Of a stretch of 23,117 nt of DNA, positions 1-7,791 are shown piece by piece; the first letter of the stretch is position 1, and every line of letters begins with the position of its first letter. The DNA comes from CALREA01 sp041674865 (GTDB taxonomy: Bacteria > Patescibacteriota > Gracilibacteria > UBA1369 > UBA12463): assembly GCA_041674865.1 (NCBI GenBank), contig JBAYUX010000016.1, positions 1 through 23,117 on the forward strand, read 5' to 3'. The notes under the pieces are model-generated. The model was not told where the DNA came from. It made no database searches and saw nothing but the letters and a program-made list of their open reading frames with translations. The position numbers were made by a program, and so were the translations under genes.

Positions 1-723
1 CAATACCTTCTGTAACTCAGGAGGTATTTTTGATTCTACCGTTTGTTTCAGGCGAGTAGGTCCTCCTTTGCCAGTCGCACCAACTCCCATAAGTGGGAAG
101 GTAAGCGAGCAAGCATGAAGAAATTGACGTTTGAGTCCAAGCTCTTTTTCGAAGTAGGCATTCGCATGTCGATTTCCATAGACATCATCGCCAATCACTG
201 GAAACTTAATCGCAGCGAAATGCACGCGAATCTGATGAGTTCGGCCTGTCTCAATATTCACACGAACGAATGTCACCGGCATGTCCTTATCCGGAAAGTG
301 CTGAATAACTTCATAATGGGTGATCGCATTTTTTCCACCAGCCACAAGGGCCGTCATCTTCTGACGATGCTTCACATTTCGAGTCACCGGAGCCTCAATA
401 GTACCGCTATTTGGCTCAAGAATGCCGTGAACAAGAACAAGGTACTCCTTTTCAACTCGATGAGCCTTCCAACAATCAATATAAAATTTCATCGCCTCTT
501 CAGTCTTCGTCACAAGCAAAACACCCGAAGTGTCCTTGTCTAAACGATGAACAACACCTGGCCGTTCTTCGCCATTAGAAATAGGAAGCGAAGGATAGCT
601 TTTCAAAAGTTCACCAACAATCGTCTCAGGCATCGTCGTACCGGCACCCGGATGAACCGAAATACCACATGGCTTATCAACAACCACGACCTCATCATTC
701 TCGAACAAAATTGGAAGATTCAT
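1..723 (-). CDS. RluA/RluD-family pseudouridine synthase (C-terminus cut by window edge)
   Basis: Isomerises uridine to pseudouridine in rRNA or tRNA; the target cannot be told from the sequence. Translating the minus strand from the ATG at 723 gives 241 codons without a stop, running off the left edge. The protein opens with a DKPCGISVHPG segment (residues 16-26). It carries the family catalytic motif HRLDKDTSG at 59-67, with Asp62 as the presumed catalytic residue, and later GRTHQIRVH. There is no N-terminal S4 domain, so it belongs to the short RluA-like group. Only a few C-terminal residues are probably missing. The start lies 27 bp after the stop of the TrmB-like gene. There is no Shine-Dalgarno, but a TATACT box lies 6 nt before the ATG. 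Family assignment is firm; RluA, RluC, RluD or YlyB type is not resolved. Confidence 0.92.
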   Translation of the reverse strand, partial: MNLPILFENDEVVVVDKPCGISVHPGAGTTMPETIVGELLKSYPSLPISNGEERPGVVHRLDKDTSGVLLVTKTEEAMKFYIDCWKAHRVEKEYLVLVHGILEPNSGTIEAPVTRNVKHRQKMTALVAGGKNAITHYEVIQHFPDKDMPVTFVRVNIETGRTHQIRVHFAAIKFPVIGDDVYGNRHANAYFEKELGLKRQFLHACSLTFPLMGVGATGKGGPTRLKQTVESKIPPELQKVL

Positions 724-729
724 GCGCGG

Positions 730-735
730 AGTATA
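730..735 (-). promoter_or_regulatory. Possible -10 box for the RluA-family gene
   Basis: On the minus strand TATACT sits exactly 6 nt before the ATG at 723, the same spacing seen before tyrS. No convincing -35 hexamer is visible 16-18 nt upstream, so this could be chance, and the gene could instead be read through from the regulator gene upstream. Confidence 0.3.
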
Positions 736-750
736 GCGGTAAAGAAGCAA

Positions 751-1542
751 TTAAACCAGGGCATGTTGATTAACATTTCGACCTTTACGCTGTTCACAGC
801 CCTTCCACGCCATATCAAACATCGACTTCTGTATCATAGCAAGTTCTTGACTCTCGATAACAATGCCACAGATGTTACCAGGAACAAGTGAAACCATAAC
901 CACTTTATTGTCGAAAATATCAATATCACTCCACTCAAACGTCATCTCTTCAGGAATAAAACGAACATCCAGAAGCTGATGAGGAAGCTCGAAATGCTCA
1001 CGAGCAAGGGCGGTATCATAAGTAAGAGACTTCAAAGGAACCCTCGTATCGTATGATCGCTTGTGGCAATAATTCTGCATATAATCCTTGAGAGGAGATT
1101 TATCCCAAGCATCTACAGAGCTATAGGTACGAATACACTCATGAGATGTTAAAGTCTCATCCATGACCGTTTTAACACCATCAATGCCTTCGTAATACCG
1201 AACTTTCGGAGGAATAATATATTGACTCATCATTCCGCGAAGTTGAGGAATAACATCTCGAAATTGAGTTTCCTGGGCATCCAGTTCGCGCTTCTTGGAA
1301 CGAATAATCTCAAGAATATCCTCAGGAGCAATAGCGCTAAATGTCTGAACATCTGCTTTCTCAACCCTCGAAACAAGACCTTTGGAAACCAAAGAATCAA
1401 GAACCATATATGCTGTCGCACGATTCACTCCGGCACGTTTGGCAATAATGCTCGTTGGCTGAGGACCAAGCTCAAGGAGTGAAAGGAAAATAGAAATTTC
1501 TTTATCTTTGAGACCAAGACGAACGAGTGATTCCTGTAACAT
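751..1542 (-). CDS. TrmB-family transcriptional regulator
   Basis: Probable DNA-binding regulator of 263 residues. The first ~75 residues form a winged helix-turn-helix typical of TrmB: LGLKDKEISIFLSLLELG, then an AKRAGVNRATAYMVLDSL recognition segment and GLVSRVEKADVQTFSAI for the wing. Residues ~80-105 are charged and probably helical. The rest is the TrmB C-terminal domain (VRYYEGIDGVKTVMDETL through FDNKVVMVSLVPG), which in other members dimerises or binds effectors. The ATG at 1542 gives the full HTH. A strong promoter lies ~60 bp upstream (1602-1630), leaving a ~50-nt leader with a small hairpin. The gene is divergent from tyrS and is followed 27 bp later by the pseudouridine synthase gene. 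The effector and targets are unknown; autoregulation is likely but inferred. Confidence 0.85.
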   Translation of the reverse strand: MLQESLVRLGLKDKEISIFLSLLELGPQPTSIIAKRAGVNRATAYMVLDSLVSKGLVSRVEKADVQTFSAIAPEDILEIIRSKKRELDAQETQFRDVIPQLRGMMSQYIIPPKVRYYEGIDGVKTVMDETLTSHECIRTYSSVDAWDKSPLKDYMQNYCHKRSYDTRVPLKSLTYDTALAREHFELPHQLLDVRFIPEEMTFEWSDIDIFDNKVVMVSLVPGNICGIVIESQELAMIQKSMFDMAWKGCEQRKGRNVNQHALV

Positions 1543-1578
1543 ATAAATATGGTTTAAGGGAGGAATAACGACCAGATT

Positions 1579-1597
1579 CTTCCGATTTTTTCGAAAG
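1579..1597 (-). promoter_or_regulatory. Small hairpin at the predicted 5' end of the trmB-like transcript
   Basis: Minus-strand CTTTCGA and TCGGAAG are separated by five A residues and can pair over 7 bp, with one G-U. The element falls at the predicted transcription start of the regulator gene. It could be a 5' stabilising hairpin or part of an autoregulatory operator. Short and imperfect, so tentative. Confidence 0.25.
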
Positions 1598-1601
1598 GTT
1601 T

Positions 1602-1630
1602 ATAGTAACGCGAATAATCGATTTTGTCAA
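1602..1630 (-). promoter_or_regulatory. Promoter of the trmB-like gene
   Basis: Minus strand: perfect -35 TTGACA (1630-1625), a 17-bp spacer, and -10 TACTAT (1607-1602, 5 of 6 to consensus). Predicted start of transcription is near 1595, giving a leader of about 50 nt before the ATG at 1542. This is the best promoter match in the window. Confidence 0.7.
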
Positions 1631-1714
1631 TTAGAGAGCCACTCTCCGTGCTGTCAGAAAGTTCCAACACCCCATCGAAAACAGGTAAAATAACAAAGCT
1701 CAAACAAAGCCAAC

Positions 1715-1743
1715 TTGTAACTAATGGAAAAGGCCAGTAAAAT
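1715..1743 (+). promoter_or_regulatory. Promoter of tyrS, predicting a leaderless mRNA
   Basis: -35 TTGTAA (1715-1720), a 17-bp spacer and -10 TAAAAT (1738-1743). Only six bases (agccac) separate the -10 from the tyrS ATG at 1750, so transcription is expected to begin at or next to the A of the ATG. No ribosome binding site is possible in that space. Confidence 0.6.
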
Positions 1744-1749
1744 AGCCAC

Positions 1750-2940
1750 ATGAAAACCGATTCTTCAACTCTTCAGATCATTCTCGAAAAAGGCGTCTCC
1801 GACGTCATCGTCAAAAAAGAACTCGAAGCTAAACTCAAGTCAGGAAAACAGCTACGAGTAAAGCTCGGCATCGACCCAACAGGTTCCGACCTTCATCTCG
1901 GCCACATGGTCCCACTCCGAAAGCTCCAGCAGTTCCAGGAAGCCGGCCACCAGGTTGTTTTGATATTCGGAAACTTCACTGGCCAGATTGGTGATCCATC
2001 AGGAAAAGCCGAGGCACGACCTTTGAAAACTCAAGAAGAACTCGAAAACAACGCAAAACACTACCTCGATCAGGCAGCAAAAGTACTCGATATCAAAAAT
2101 ATCGAAGTCGTCTGGAACGCAGACTGGCTCGGAAAACTCACATTCAGCGACGTCACCCGTCTCGCTTCTGTCTTTACCGTTCAGCAAATGATGGAACGCG
2201 ATATGTTCCAAGATCGTTTGAAGGCTCAGGCTCCAATTTACGTTCACGAGTTCATGTATCCACTCATGCAAGGCTACGACTCAGTTGCGATAAAAGCAGA
2301 CGTCGAGCTCGGCGGTACCGACCAAACATTCAACCTTCTCGCCGGCCGCGAAATTCAGCGCTCCTATGGCCAAGAACCACAATCTGTCATCACCGTTCCA
2401 ATTCTCGAAGGAACCGACGGCCTCAAAAAAATGGGTAAGACAACCGGAAACTACATCGGTATCAACGAAGATCCGAAAGATATGTACGGAAAGACGATGT
2501 CGATTCCTGACAATCTCATCGTTCGATATTTCGAACTCACGACCAATCTCAAGATCGAAGAAATTAACGAAATCAATCGCCAACTTCTCGGCGGCGAAAA
2601 TCCACGCAATCTCAAAATGCGTCTCGCACGAGAAATTGTCACCATGTATCACTCGGCAGAGGCGGCCGCGGATGCCGAACAACACTTCGTCCAAGTCTTT
2701 TCAAAAAAAGAACTTCCAGATGATATCCAAGAAGTAAAACTCACCGGAACCTCGATGATCATCGTCGACATTCTCATGCAACTCAATGCTTGCCCTTCCA
2801 AAGGCGAGGCTCGTCGTCTCGTTCAAGGTGGCGGCGTCAAATACAACGGCACCAAAATCGAAAACTTCACCGACATCCTCGAACTCTCTGGCGACTCAAT
2901 TTTACAAGTAGGGAAGCGAGGATTTTACAAATTAGTCTAA
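1750..2940 (+). CDS. tyrS: Tyrosyl-tRNA synthetase
   Basis: Cytoplasmic class I aminoacyl-tRNA synthetase that charges tRNA-Tyr. The 396 residues are full length for the family. The HIGH-type signature is HLGH at residues 49-52, after VKLGIDPTGSD. The tyrosine/tRNA pocket segment ELGGTDQTFNLLAGR lies mid-protein. The KMSKS-type loop is KKMGKT at 226-231. A C-terminal S4 RNA-binding domain covers the last ~65 residues (CPSKGEARRLVQGGGVKYNG). The ATG at 1750 is fixed by the promoter, whose -10 ends 6 nt before it. The gene stands alone, divergent from the TrmB-like gene. Codon use is typical of the window (many CTC, CGA and GAC codons). No oddities. Confidence 0.97.
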   Translation: MKTDSSTLQIILEKGVSDVIVKKELEAKLKSGKQLRVKLGIDPTGSDLHLGHMVPLRKLQQFQEAGHQVVLIFGNFTGQIGDPSGKAEARPLKTQEELENNAKHYLDQAAKVLDIKNIEVVWNADWLGKLTFSDVTRLASVFTVQQMMERDMFQDRLKAQAPIYVHEFMYPLMQGYDSVAIKADVELGGTDQTFNLLAGREIQRSYGQEPQSVITVPILEGTDGLKKMGKTTGNYIGINEDPKDMYGKTMSIPDNLIVRYFELTTNLKIEEINEINRQLLGGENPRNLKMRLAREIVTMYHSAEAAADAEQHFVQVFSKKELPDDIQEVKLTGTSMIIVDILMQLNACPSKGEARRLVQGGGVKYNGTKIENFTDILELSGDSILQVGKRGFYKLV

Positions 2941-2946
2941 TATAAT
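2941..2946 (+). promoter_or_regulatory. Consensus -10 box after tyrS
   Basis: A perfect TATAAT directly follows the tyrS TAA stop and lies 17 nt before the ATG of the 51-residue ORF. No good -35 is seen at the right distance (TTTACA at 2924-2929 is too close), so this is only a possible promoter for the two small genes that follow. Confidence 0.35.
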
Positions 2947-2963
2947 CACTAACCACCTTCACT

Positions 2964-3119
2964 ATGGCTACACCAAAGAAAACGCCAAAACAGTTAGAGA
3001 TCGAGGCCGAGAAAAAATCCCGTCTCACCGAATACAAAGACGAAGTTTGGTCACAGAAAAAAGCCATAAAGTCAGACTTGAAGAAGGCCAACAAACTCAA
3101 GAAGCCTACGAATCATTAA
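2964..3119 (+). CDS. Small basic hypothetical protein (51 residues)
   Basis: The reading frame ATG 2964 to TAA 3119 encodes a very charged, lysine-rich peptide beginning MATPKKTPKQLEIEAEKKSR and ending NKLKKPTNH. No membrane segment, signal peptide or cysteine motif is present; the middle is probably helical. It may bind nucleic acid or ribosomes, judged only from its charge. Supporting a real gene are the TATAAT 17 nt upstream, the C-ending codons (ACC, GAC, AAC, CTC) like those of tyrS, and the tight fit between tyrS and the next gene (10-bp gap). No family recognised. Confidence 0.5.
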   Translation: MATPKKTPKQLEIEAEKKSRLTEYKDEVWSQKKAIKSDLKKANKLKKPTNH

Positions 3120-3129
3120 TTTTTTACTC

Positions 3130-3483
3130 ATGGAGTGGAAAAATCTTGCGCCAGGACTTGTAAGACAGAGAGTTATTATAGAAGGAACAACAAAAGAAAT
3201 CGTAGAGCCAGAAAAGATAAAAGAATATCTGGATGAGCTCGCGAAAGTAACGAAGATGGAAAAATTATCTGGTCCATACGCATACAGTGCACATGATATG
3301 GGATACGGAGGATGGATTCACTGGAAATCATCAGGTGCTGCTTTTTATTCATATCCAACAAACCCACCATTATTCACAGTAGACTGCTACACATGCAAAC
3401 CATTCTCAGCTGAAGAAGCGGCTGAGTTTACGAAGAAATTCTTCAATGCAATTGAGATTGTTTGGAAGGAGGTAGAAGTTTAA
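3130..3483 (+). CDS. SpeD-like (S-adenosylmethionine decarboxylase family) small protein
   Basis: The 117 residues are close to a prokaryotic single-domain AdoMet decarboxylase, a pyruvoyl enzyme made by self-cleavage before a serine. By eye the second half follows that fold: GYGGWIHWKSSGAAFYSYP corresponds to the segment around the ESH cleavage site of canonical SpeD, and FTVDCYTCKPF to the conserved region containing the catalytic cysteine. Ser68 could be the pyruvoyl precursor and Cys89 the proton donor. The usual histidine of the SHxxxHT motif appears replaced by Tyr73. It may therefore act on a different substrate, or be inactive. Some SpeD homologues are known to have become ornithine or arginine decarboxylases. 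Codon use differs from the neighbours (AGA, ATA, ACA), suggesting acquisition. No Shine-Dalgarno. Family call moderate, function open. Confidence 0.6.
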   Translation: MEWKNLAPGLVRQRVIIEGTTKEIVEPEKIKEYLDELAKVTKMEKLSGPYAYSAHDMGYGGWIHWKSSGAAFYSYPTNPPLFTVDCYTCKPFSAEEAAEFTKKFFNAIEIVWKEVEV

Positions 3484-3515
3484 CCTCAAACAAAGCTAAA
3501 AACCCAAAATATTCG

Positions 3516-3529
3516 CTTGTACATACAAG
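3516..3529. promoter_or_regulatory. Palindromic operator candidate at the metal ATPase promoter
   Basis: CTTGTA, two bases, TACAAG: a perfect 6-bp inverted repeat that overlaps the -35 hexamer of the ATPase promoter. This is the normal position for a repressor site. Which regulator would bind is unknown. The half-site order is opposite to the CopY box (TACA-N2-TGTA). Confidence 0.4.
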
Positions 3530-3546
3530 GGAATTCGTAGGATAAT
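3517..3546 (+). promoter_or_regulatory. Promoter of the P-type ATPase gene
   Basis: -35 TTGTAC (3517-3522), an 18-bp spacer and -10 GATAAT (3541-3546). Predicted transcription start is about 3553, leaving a ~34-nt leader without a Shine-Dalgarno before the ATG at 3587. Confidence 0.5.
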
Positions 3547-3586
3547 CTGATAGCTCGGTAATGACCATATCGTAACCAAGATATCT

Positions 3587-5374
3587 ATGAAAAACTTCCT
3601 TAAGCCTCTCGCTATATTGGTTGGCATTTTTGTGTATCTCGCGCTGCAGCAATTTGGATATAACACGGTGAGTCTCGTGCTCATTTATGCACTCATCGCA
3701 TTTGGAAGTTATGGGCTCTTTGTAGAGATTTTTGAGTCGCTCATGAAGAAGCAGTTTGCACTCGACTACATCGCCGTCGCAGCAATCGCTATATCAATAT
3801 ATTCCGGACACATCGTCGTTGGGGCCGTCATCGCGCTCATGCTTGCAACAGGACAGGAGCTTGAAAAATATGGCAGCCAGAAGGCAAAAGAATCTCTCAC
3901 CGCACTCGTCGATCGTATTCCAAGTCAGGTCGTCGTCATAGGGGAAGATGGTGAGTCGAAAAAAATCGAAATTAGCGAGGTGAAAAAAGGTCAAATAATT
4001 CTCGTACGAAAAGGAGAAGTTATTCCGCTCGATGGAATTCTTCGATCTGAATCGTCCATTGCAGATGAGTCTTCGCTTACGGGTGAACCGTATTTCTTTG
4101 AAAAGTTCGCAGGCGATATTATGCGCTCTGGAACCATCAATCTCGGTGAACCAGTCAAAATTGAAGTTACGAAAGAAGAGGCCGACTCAACCTATAGAAA
4201 GATCATTCAGATGGTGCAGGCCGCTCAAGAAGAGAAGGCTCCACTCATTCGTCTTGCTGACAAGTACAGCACGATCTTCACGTTGATCACGCTTACGATC
4301 TGCGTCCTCACCTATATCTTCACGGGAAGTATCGACCGAATTTTGGCCGTTCTCGTCGTTGCAACGCCATGTCCGCTCATCCTCGCCACACCAATCGCCC
4401 TCATGGGAGGCATGAATGCCTGCGCTAAACAACGAATCATTGTAAAGAAGCTCTCGTCCCTCGAAGTCCTTTCCCGCGTGAATACGGTCATTTTTGACAA
4501 GACCGGAACGATCACGATGGGTAAGCCAGCCGTCACGCAAATCAAGATCGAAGATAGCAACTACTCAGAGAAGCAAATTCTCGCGATTTCTGCAGGTATC
4601 GAGCACAACTCTCTCCATCCACTTGCAAAGGCAATTGTAGAAATGGCCCACGCAGAAAACGTAAAATTCAAGCACGCTGCAGATGTGAAAGAAATTATCG
4701 GACATGGAATTAAGGGCTCACTCGAGGGAAAAACATACCACCTCGTTCGTCCAAAAGAAGATCACGGCATGGCTATCGAACTTCTCCTCGATGAGAAAAA
4801 AATCGCCATGTTCCATTTCGAAGATCAGATTAAATCCGACACGATTTCGACACTCACACAGATGCAAAAGTTCGGATTAGAGACACTCATGTTCACAGGT
4901 GACAAAAAAATGGCCGCAGAAAAAACCGTCGAAAAACTCGGAATCAAAATGGAAATAAAGGCAGAGTGCACGCCAGCAGATAAACAGAAGGGGATAGAGG
5001 AGCTCAAGAAGGCCGGAAAAATTACCGCCATGGTTGGTGATGGAATCAATGACGCTCCAGCGCTTGCTCTTGCGGATATTGGCATGGTGTTCAGTAACGA
5101 AGAGCAGACCGCCTCATCAGAAGCAGCCGACATCGTCTTCCTCGGAGGTGACTTCAATCATGTACTTCGATCTATTCATATTGCTCAGAGAACCATCAAA
5201 ATCGCGATGCAAAGTATTGGATGGGGAATCGGTCTCAGTATTGGCTGTATGATTTTCGCGGCATTTGGATTCATCGTTCCAATGGTGGGCGCAATTATTC
5301 AAGAACTCATTGACGTCGTCGTGATTATCAACTCACTCAGGGCTTCAAAATCAGAAGGCGTTAAGTTATTATAA
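3587..5374 (+). CDS. P1B-type heavy-metal translocating ATPase (TPC type)
   Basis: Membrane ATPase of 595 residues that pumps a transition metal ion. Order of elements: two membrane hairpins (about residues 6-47 and 59-87), actuator domain with TGEP (165-168), a membrane pair with the metal-site motif TPCPL (260-264), the phosphorylation site DKTGT (Asp304), the P1B-specific HP pair (344-345) in the nucleotide domain, GDGINDAPA (484-492), and a final membrane pair with QELIDVVVIINSLR (572-585). There is no N-terminal HMA or cysteine/histidine-rich metal-binding domain. The motif is TPC, not the CPC of Cu or Zn/Cd pumps, so the substrate cannot be named; TPC enzymes have been grouped as P1B-5 and linked to Ni/Fe. 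The upstream promoter overlaps a palindrome, suggesting metal-responsive control. recG follows after 20 bp. Confidence 0.93.
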   Translation: MKNFLKPLAILVGIFVYLALQQFGYNTVSLVLIYALIAFGSYGLFVEIFESLMKKQFALDYIAVAAIAISIYSGHIVVGAVIALMLATGQELEKYGSQKAKESLTALVDRIPSQVVVIGEDGESKKIEISEVKKGQIILVRKGEVIPLDGILRSESSIADESSLTGEPYFFEKFAGDIMRSGTINLGEPVKIEVTKEEADSTYRKIIQMVQAAQEEKAPLIRLADKYSTIFTLITLTICVLTYIFTGSIDRILAVLVVATPCPLILATPIALMGGMNACAKQRIIVKKLSSLEVLSRVNTVIFDKTGTITMGKPAVTQIKIEDSNYSEKQILAISAGIEHNSLHPLAKAIVEMAHAENVKFKHAADVKEIIGHGIKGSLEGKTYHLVRPKEDHGMAIELLLDEKKIAMFHFEDQIKSDTISTLTQMQKFGLETLMFTGDKKMAAEKTVEKLGIKMEIKAECTPADKQKGIEELKKAGKITAMVGDGINDAPALALADIGMVFSNEEQTASSEAADIVFLGGDFNHVLRSIHIAQRTIKIAMQSIGWGIGLSIGCMIFAAFGFIVPMVGAIIQELIDVVVIINSLRASKSEGVKLL

Positions 5375-5394
5375 GGGACCATAATGTACGATGA

Positions 5395-7434
5395 ATGCTC
5401 TCTACTCCTCTTAAAAAAGTCCTCTCCACGAACTCCAAGCACCTGGAGCTTCTCGAGAGTGTCGGGGTAAAAACGGTAGAGGATTTCATGTATTACTTCC
5501 CGCGATCGTATACCGACGCCTCAGGTATCACGCCAATCGCCGATGCGAAAGAAGGAGAGGCGCAAACATTCAGCGGAATTCTCAGTAATTTTTTCAGCAA
5601 GAAGTTACAAGGCGGACGCCAATTTACCAAAGCAGTCTTAACCGACGACAGCGGATCAATCGAACTCGTCTGGTTTAATCAGAAATTTATCACGCACATG
5701 TACAAATCAGGCATGCACGTTTTTGTGACGGGTAAGCCAAAATTAAACATGCGAAAGTTATCACTCGCCGGTCCAACCATCGAACACAAACGCGAAGAAC
5801 AACTTCATACGGGACGCATCGTTCCCATCTATCACGAAACAGAAGGGCTCAACTCCAAATGGATTCGCGAAAAAATGCGACCAGTATTAAACGAATTTTT
5901 GAAGTACGTCGAAGAGTATCTCCCAGAAGAAATTCTCAAGAAAGAAAAACTCATGGCACTCAAAAAAGCCATCGAACTCGTGCACTTCCCAGAAGAGGTT
6001 GAAGATCTAGAGAAAGCCAAAAAACGACTCGCATTCGACGAGTTATTTTTACTCCAACTCAAAGCCATTCACAAAAAATGGTTGTGGCAACACTCCGATA
6101 TATCGAAGATAAAAAGAAAGCTTATCGACAAAGAGCATCTCATAACAATGCTCGGAAAGCTTCCATTTAAACTCACGGGAGCACAGCAAAAAACCCTCGA
6201 TGAAATTATCGACGACCTCGAAAAAGACATCCCTATGTCACGACTCGTACAGGGAGATGTTGGCTCAGGAAAGACCGTTATTGCAGGTCTCGCTGCACTC
6301 TCTATGATCAAAAACGGACACCAGGTCGCCCTCATGGCACCAACAGAAATTCTCACCAAGCAGCACTATAAAACGCTCTATAAATTTTTCCAACAGTACG
6401 GAATTAATATTCAACAAGTTCTCGGATCGACACCAGCAAAACAAAAAGAGGAGATTATCAAACAACTCAAAACAGGAACGTGCGACTTCGTTGTTGGTAC
6501 GCACGCACTCATCCAAGAAGACGTTGGGTTCAAAAAACTCGGCCTCGCAATCATCGACGAACAGCACCGGTTCGGTGTTAAACAGCGCGATACACTCAAG
6601 TCTCACGGCATTCCACACCTCTTAAGTCTCTCCGCTACGCCAATTCCACGAACCCTCGCGATGACCCTCTATGGTGATCAAGACCTCTCGGTTATCGATG
6701 AACTTCCTCCCGGAAGAAAACCAATTGAAACACATATCGTTCCAGAAAAAAAACGCAAAGATGCCTACAACTGGATTCGCGAACAAGTTCGACAGGGGAG
6801 ACAGGTCTTCGTCGTCTGCCCTTTAATCGACGAGTCCGACGAACTCGAAGTTCGGTCGGTTATGCAAACATACGAAGAGCTCAGTAAGCACATCTTTCCA
6901 GAACTCAAAGTTCAATACCTTCACGGGAAAATGAAACAGGAAGAAAAAGACGAAATAATGGCTAATTTCAGCGAAAATACGATAAACGTCCTCGTCTCAA
7001 CATCCGTCATCGAAGTTGGTATCGATGTGCCAAATGCAACGATCATGATTATCGAAGGCGCAGAACGATTTGGACTTTCACAACTTCATCAATTTAGAGG
7101 ACGCGTAGGAAGAGGCGAGTATCAGTCCTATTGTTTCCTCTTTACCAACAAGGAATCGCAGAACTCCACGAAGCGATTAAGCGCTATGGTGAAATACCAA
7201 TCCGGTTTTGCCCTCTCTGAAATCGACCTCGAAATGCGCGGCCCGGGCGAACTCTACGGCCTCCGCCAATCAGGAATCCCCGACTTAAAAATGGCATCAC
7301 TCACTGACGCCCACACGATTTCAAAAGCACGTCATTATGCAACTGAACTCATAAGCAAAGATCCGAATCTTGAAAACTACGAAGCCCTCAAGGTAAAGTT
7401 AACAAAGATAGAGTCAGTATATGTTAATGACTAA
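5395..7434 (+). CDS. recG: ATP-dependent DNA helicase RecG
   Basis: Superfamily 2 DNA helicase that remodels stalled replication forks and recombination intermediates. The 679 residues match the usual length. The N-terminal wedge/OB region (about 1-200) starts with a helix-hairpin-like segment (LLESVGVKTVEDFMYYFPRS). The helicase core has Walker A GDVGSGKT (287-294), MAPTEILTKQH, the DEQH box (388-391), SATPIPRTLAM and the second RecA domain with STSVIEVGIDVPNA and QFRGRVGRG. The C-terminal region contains the RecG-typical MRGPGELYGLRQSG. The ATG at 5395 lies 20 bp after the ATPase stop with no Shine-Dalgarno, so the two are probably cotranscribed. Downstream is the 422-bp palindrome-rich junction. 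Codon use is standard for the window. Confidence 0.97.
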   Translation: MLSTPLKKVLSTNSKHLELLESVGVKTVEDFMYYFPRSYTDASGITPIADAKEGEAQTFSGILSNFFSKKLQGGRQFTKAVLTDDSGSIELVWFNQKFITHMYKSGMHVFVTGKPKLNMRKLSLAGPTIEHKREEQLHTGRIVPIYHETEGLNSKWIREKMRPVLNEFLKYVEEYLPEEILKKEKLMALKKAIELVHFPEEVEDLEKAKKRLAFDELFLLQLKAIHKKWLWQHSDISKIKRKLIDKEHLITMLGKLPFKLTGAQQKTLDEIIDDLEKDIPMSRLVQGDVGSGKTVIAGLAALSMIKNGHQVALMAPTEILTKQHYKTLYKFFQQYGINIQQVLGSTPAKQKEEIIKQLKTGTCDFVVGTHALIQEDVGFKKLGLAIIDEQHRFGVKQRDTLKSHGIPHLLSLSATPIPRTLAMTLYGDQDLSVIDELPPGRKPIETHIVPEKKRKDAYNWIREQVRQGRQVFVVCPLIDESDELEVRSVMQTYEELSKHIFPELKVQYLHGKMKQEEKDEIMANFSENTINVLVSTSVIEVGIDVPNATIMIIEGAERFGLSQLHQFRGRVGRGEYQSYCFLFTNKESQNSTKRLSAMVKYQSGFALSEIDLEMRGPGELYGLRQSGIPDLKMASLTDAHTISKARHYATELISKDPNLENYEALKVKLTKIESVYVND

Positions 7435-7503
7435 GAAGCTTCAACCAAACGACCTAATCCCCGACTTTTTAGCCATCTCGCGTCCTAGGGGCAGTTTTGC
7501 ATA

Positions 7504-7525
7504 TTATGGCTTATATAAGCCATAA
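7504..7525. repeat. Perfect 22-bp palindrome
   Basis: TTATGGCTTAT followed directly by its exact reverse complement; zero spacer. As RNA it would fold as a 9-bp stem with a 4-nt loop on either strand. No T-run follows, so a classical intrinsic terminator is not evident. It lies 70 bp after the recG stop. Confidence 0.75.
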
Positions 7526-7602
7526 ATTAGAGGTGCTTGAAGCAGAAAAGGCCGAATTCATGCCAAATTTTCAGCTAGAGAGGTAGGGAAGTGGGTATAG
7601 AT

Positions 7603-7620
7603 TTTGTGCGCACGCACAAA
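7603..7620. repeat. Inverted repeat with 8-bp arms
   Basis: TTTGTGCG and CGCACAAA flank two bases. Perfect arms; the sequence is unrelated to the other palindromes of this junction. Confidence 0.6.
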
Positions 7621-7665
7621 TTTGAAACACACAACAATTTGCTACGTATAAAAAATCATGGTGCA

Positions 7666-7687
7666 TATGTTTGCATATGCAAACATA
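7666..7687. repeat. Perfect 22-bp palindrome
   Basis: TATGTTTGCAT followed directly by its exact reverse complement. Same length and architecture as the palindrome at 7504-7525 but a different sequence. It lies at the edge of the A/C-rich tract. Confidence 0.75.
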
Positions 7688-7760
7688 CCCAAAACAGCTA
7701 CAAAAACATACGCAACAAAAGAACTCAAAAAAAATAACGAACACACATAAAAAATAAACG
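7681..7760 (+). promoter_or_regulatory. G-poor A/C-rich tract, possible Rho loading site
   Basis: The plus strand has only five G in 80 bases, with about 18 C and mostly A, and little potential for structure. A C-over-G, unstructured RNA after a coding region is the pattern of Rho utilisation sites, so it may serve to end recG transcription. Inference from composition only. Confidence 0.3.
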
Positions 7761-7791
7761 GGTCAAGCACTCGACTACCCAGGCTGCCAGT

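Noticed and set aside
43..891. Plus-strand open frames at the left edge
   Set aside because: They are antisense to the pseudouridine synthase (723-1) and the TrmB-like gene, whose frames carry clear family motifs.
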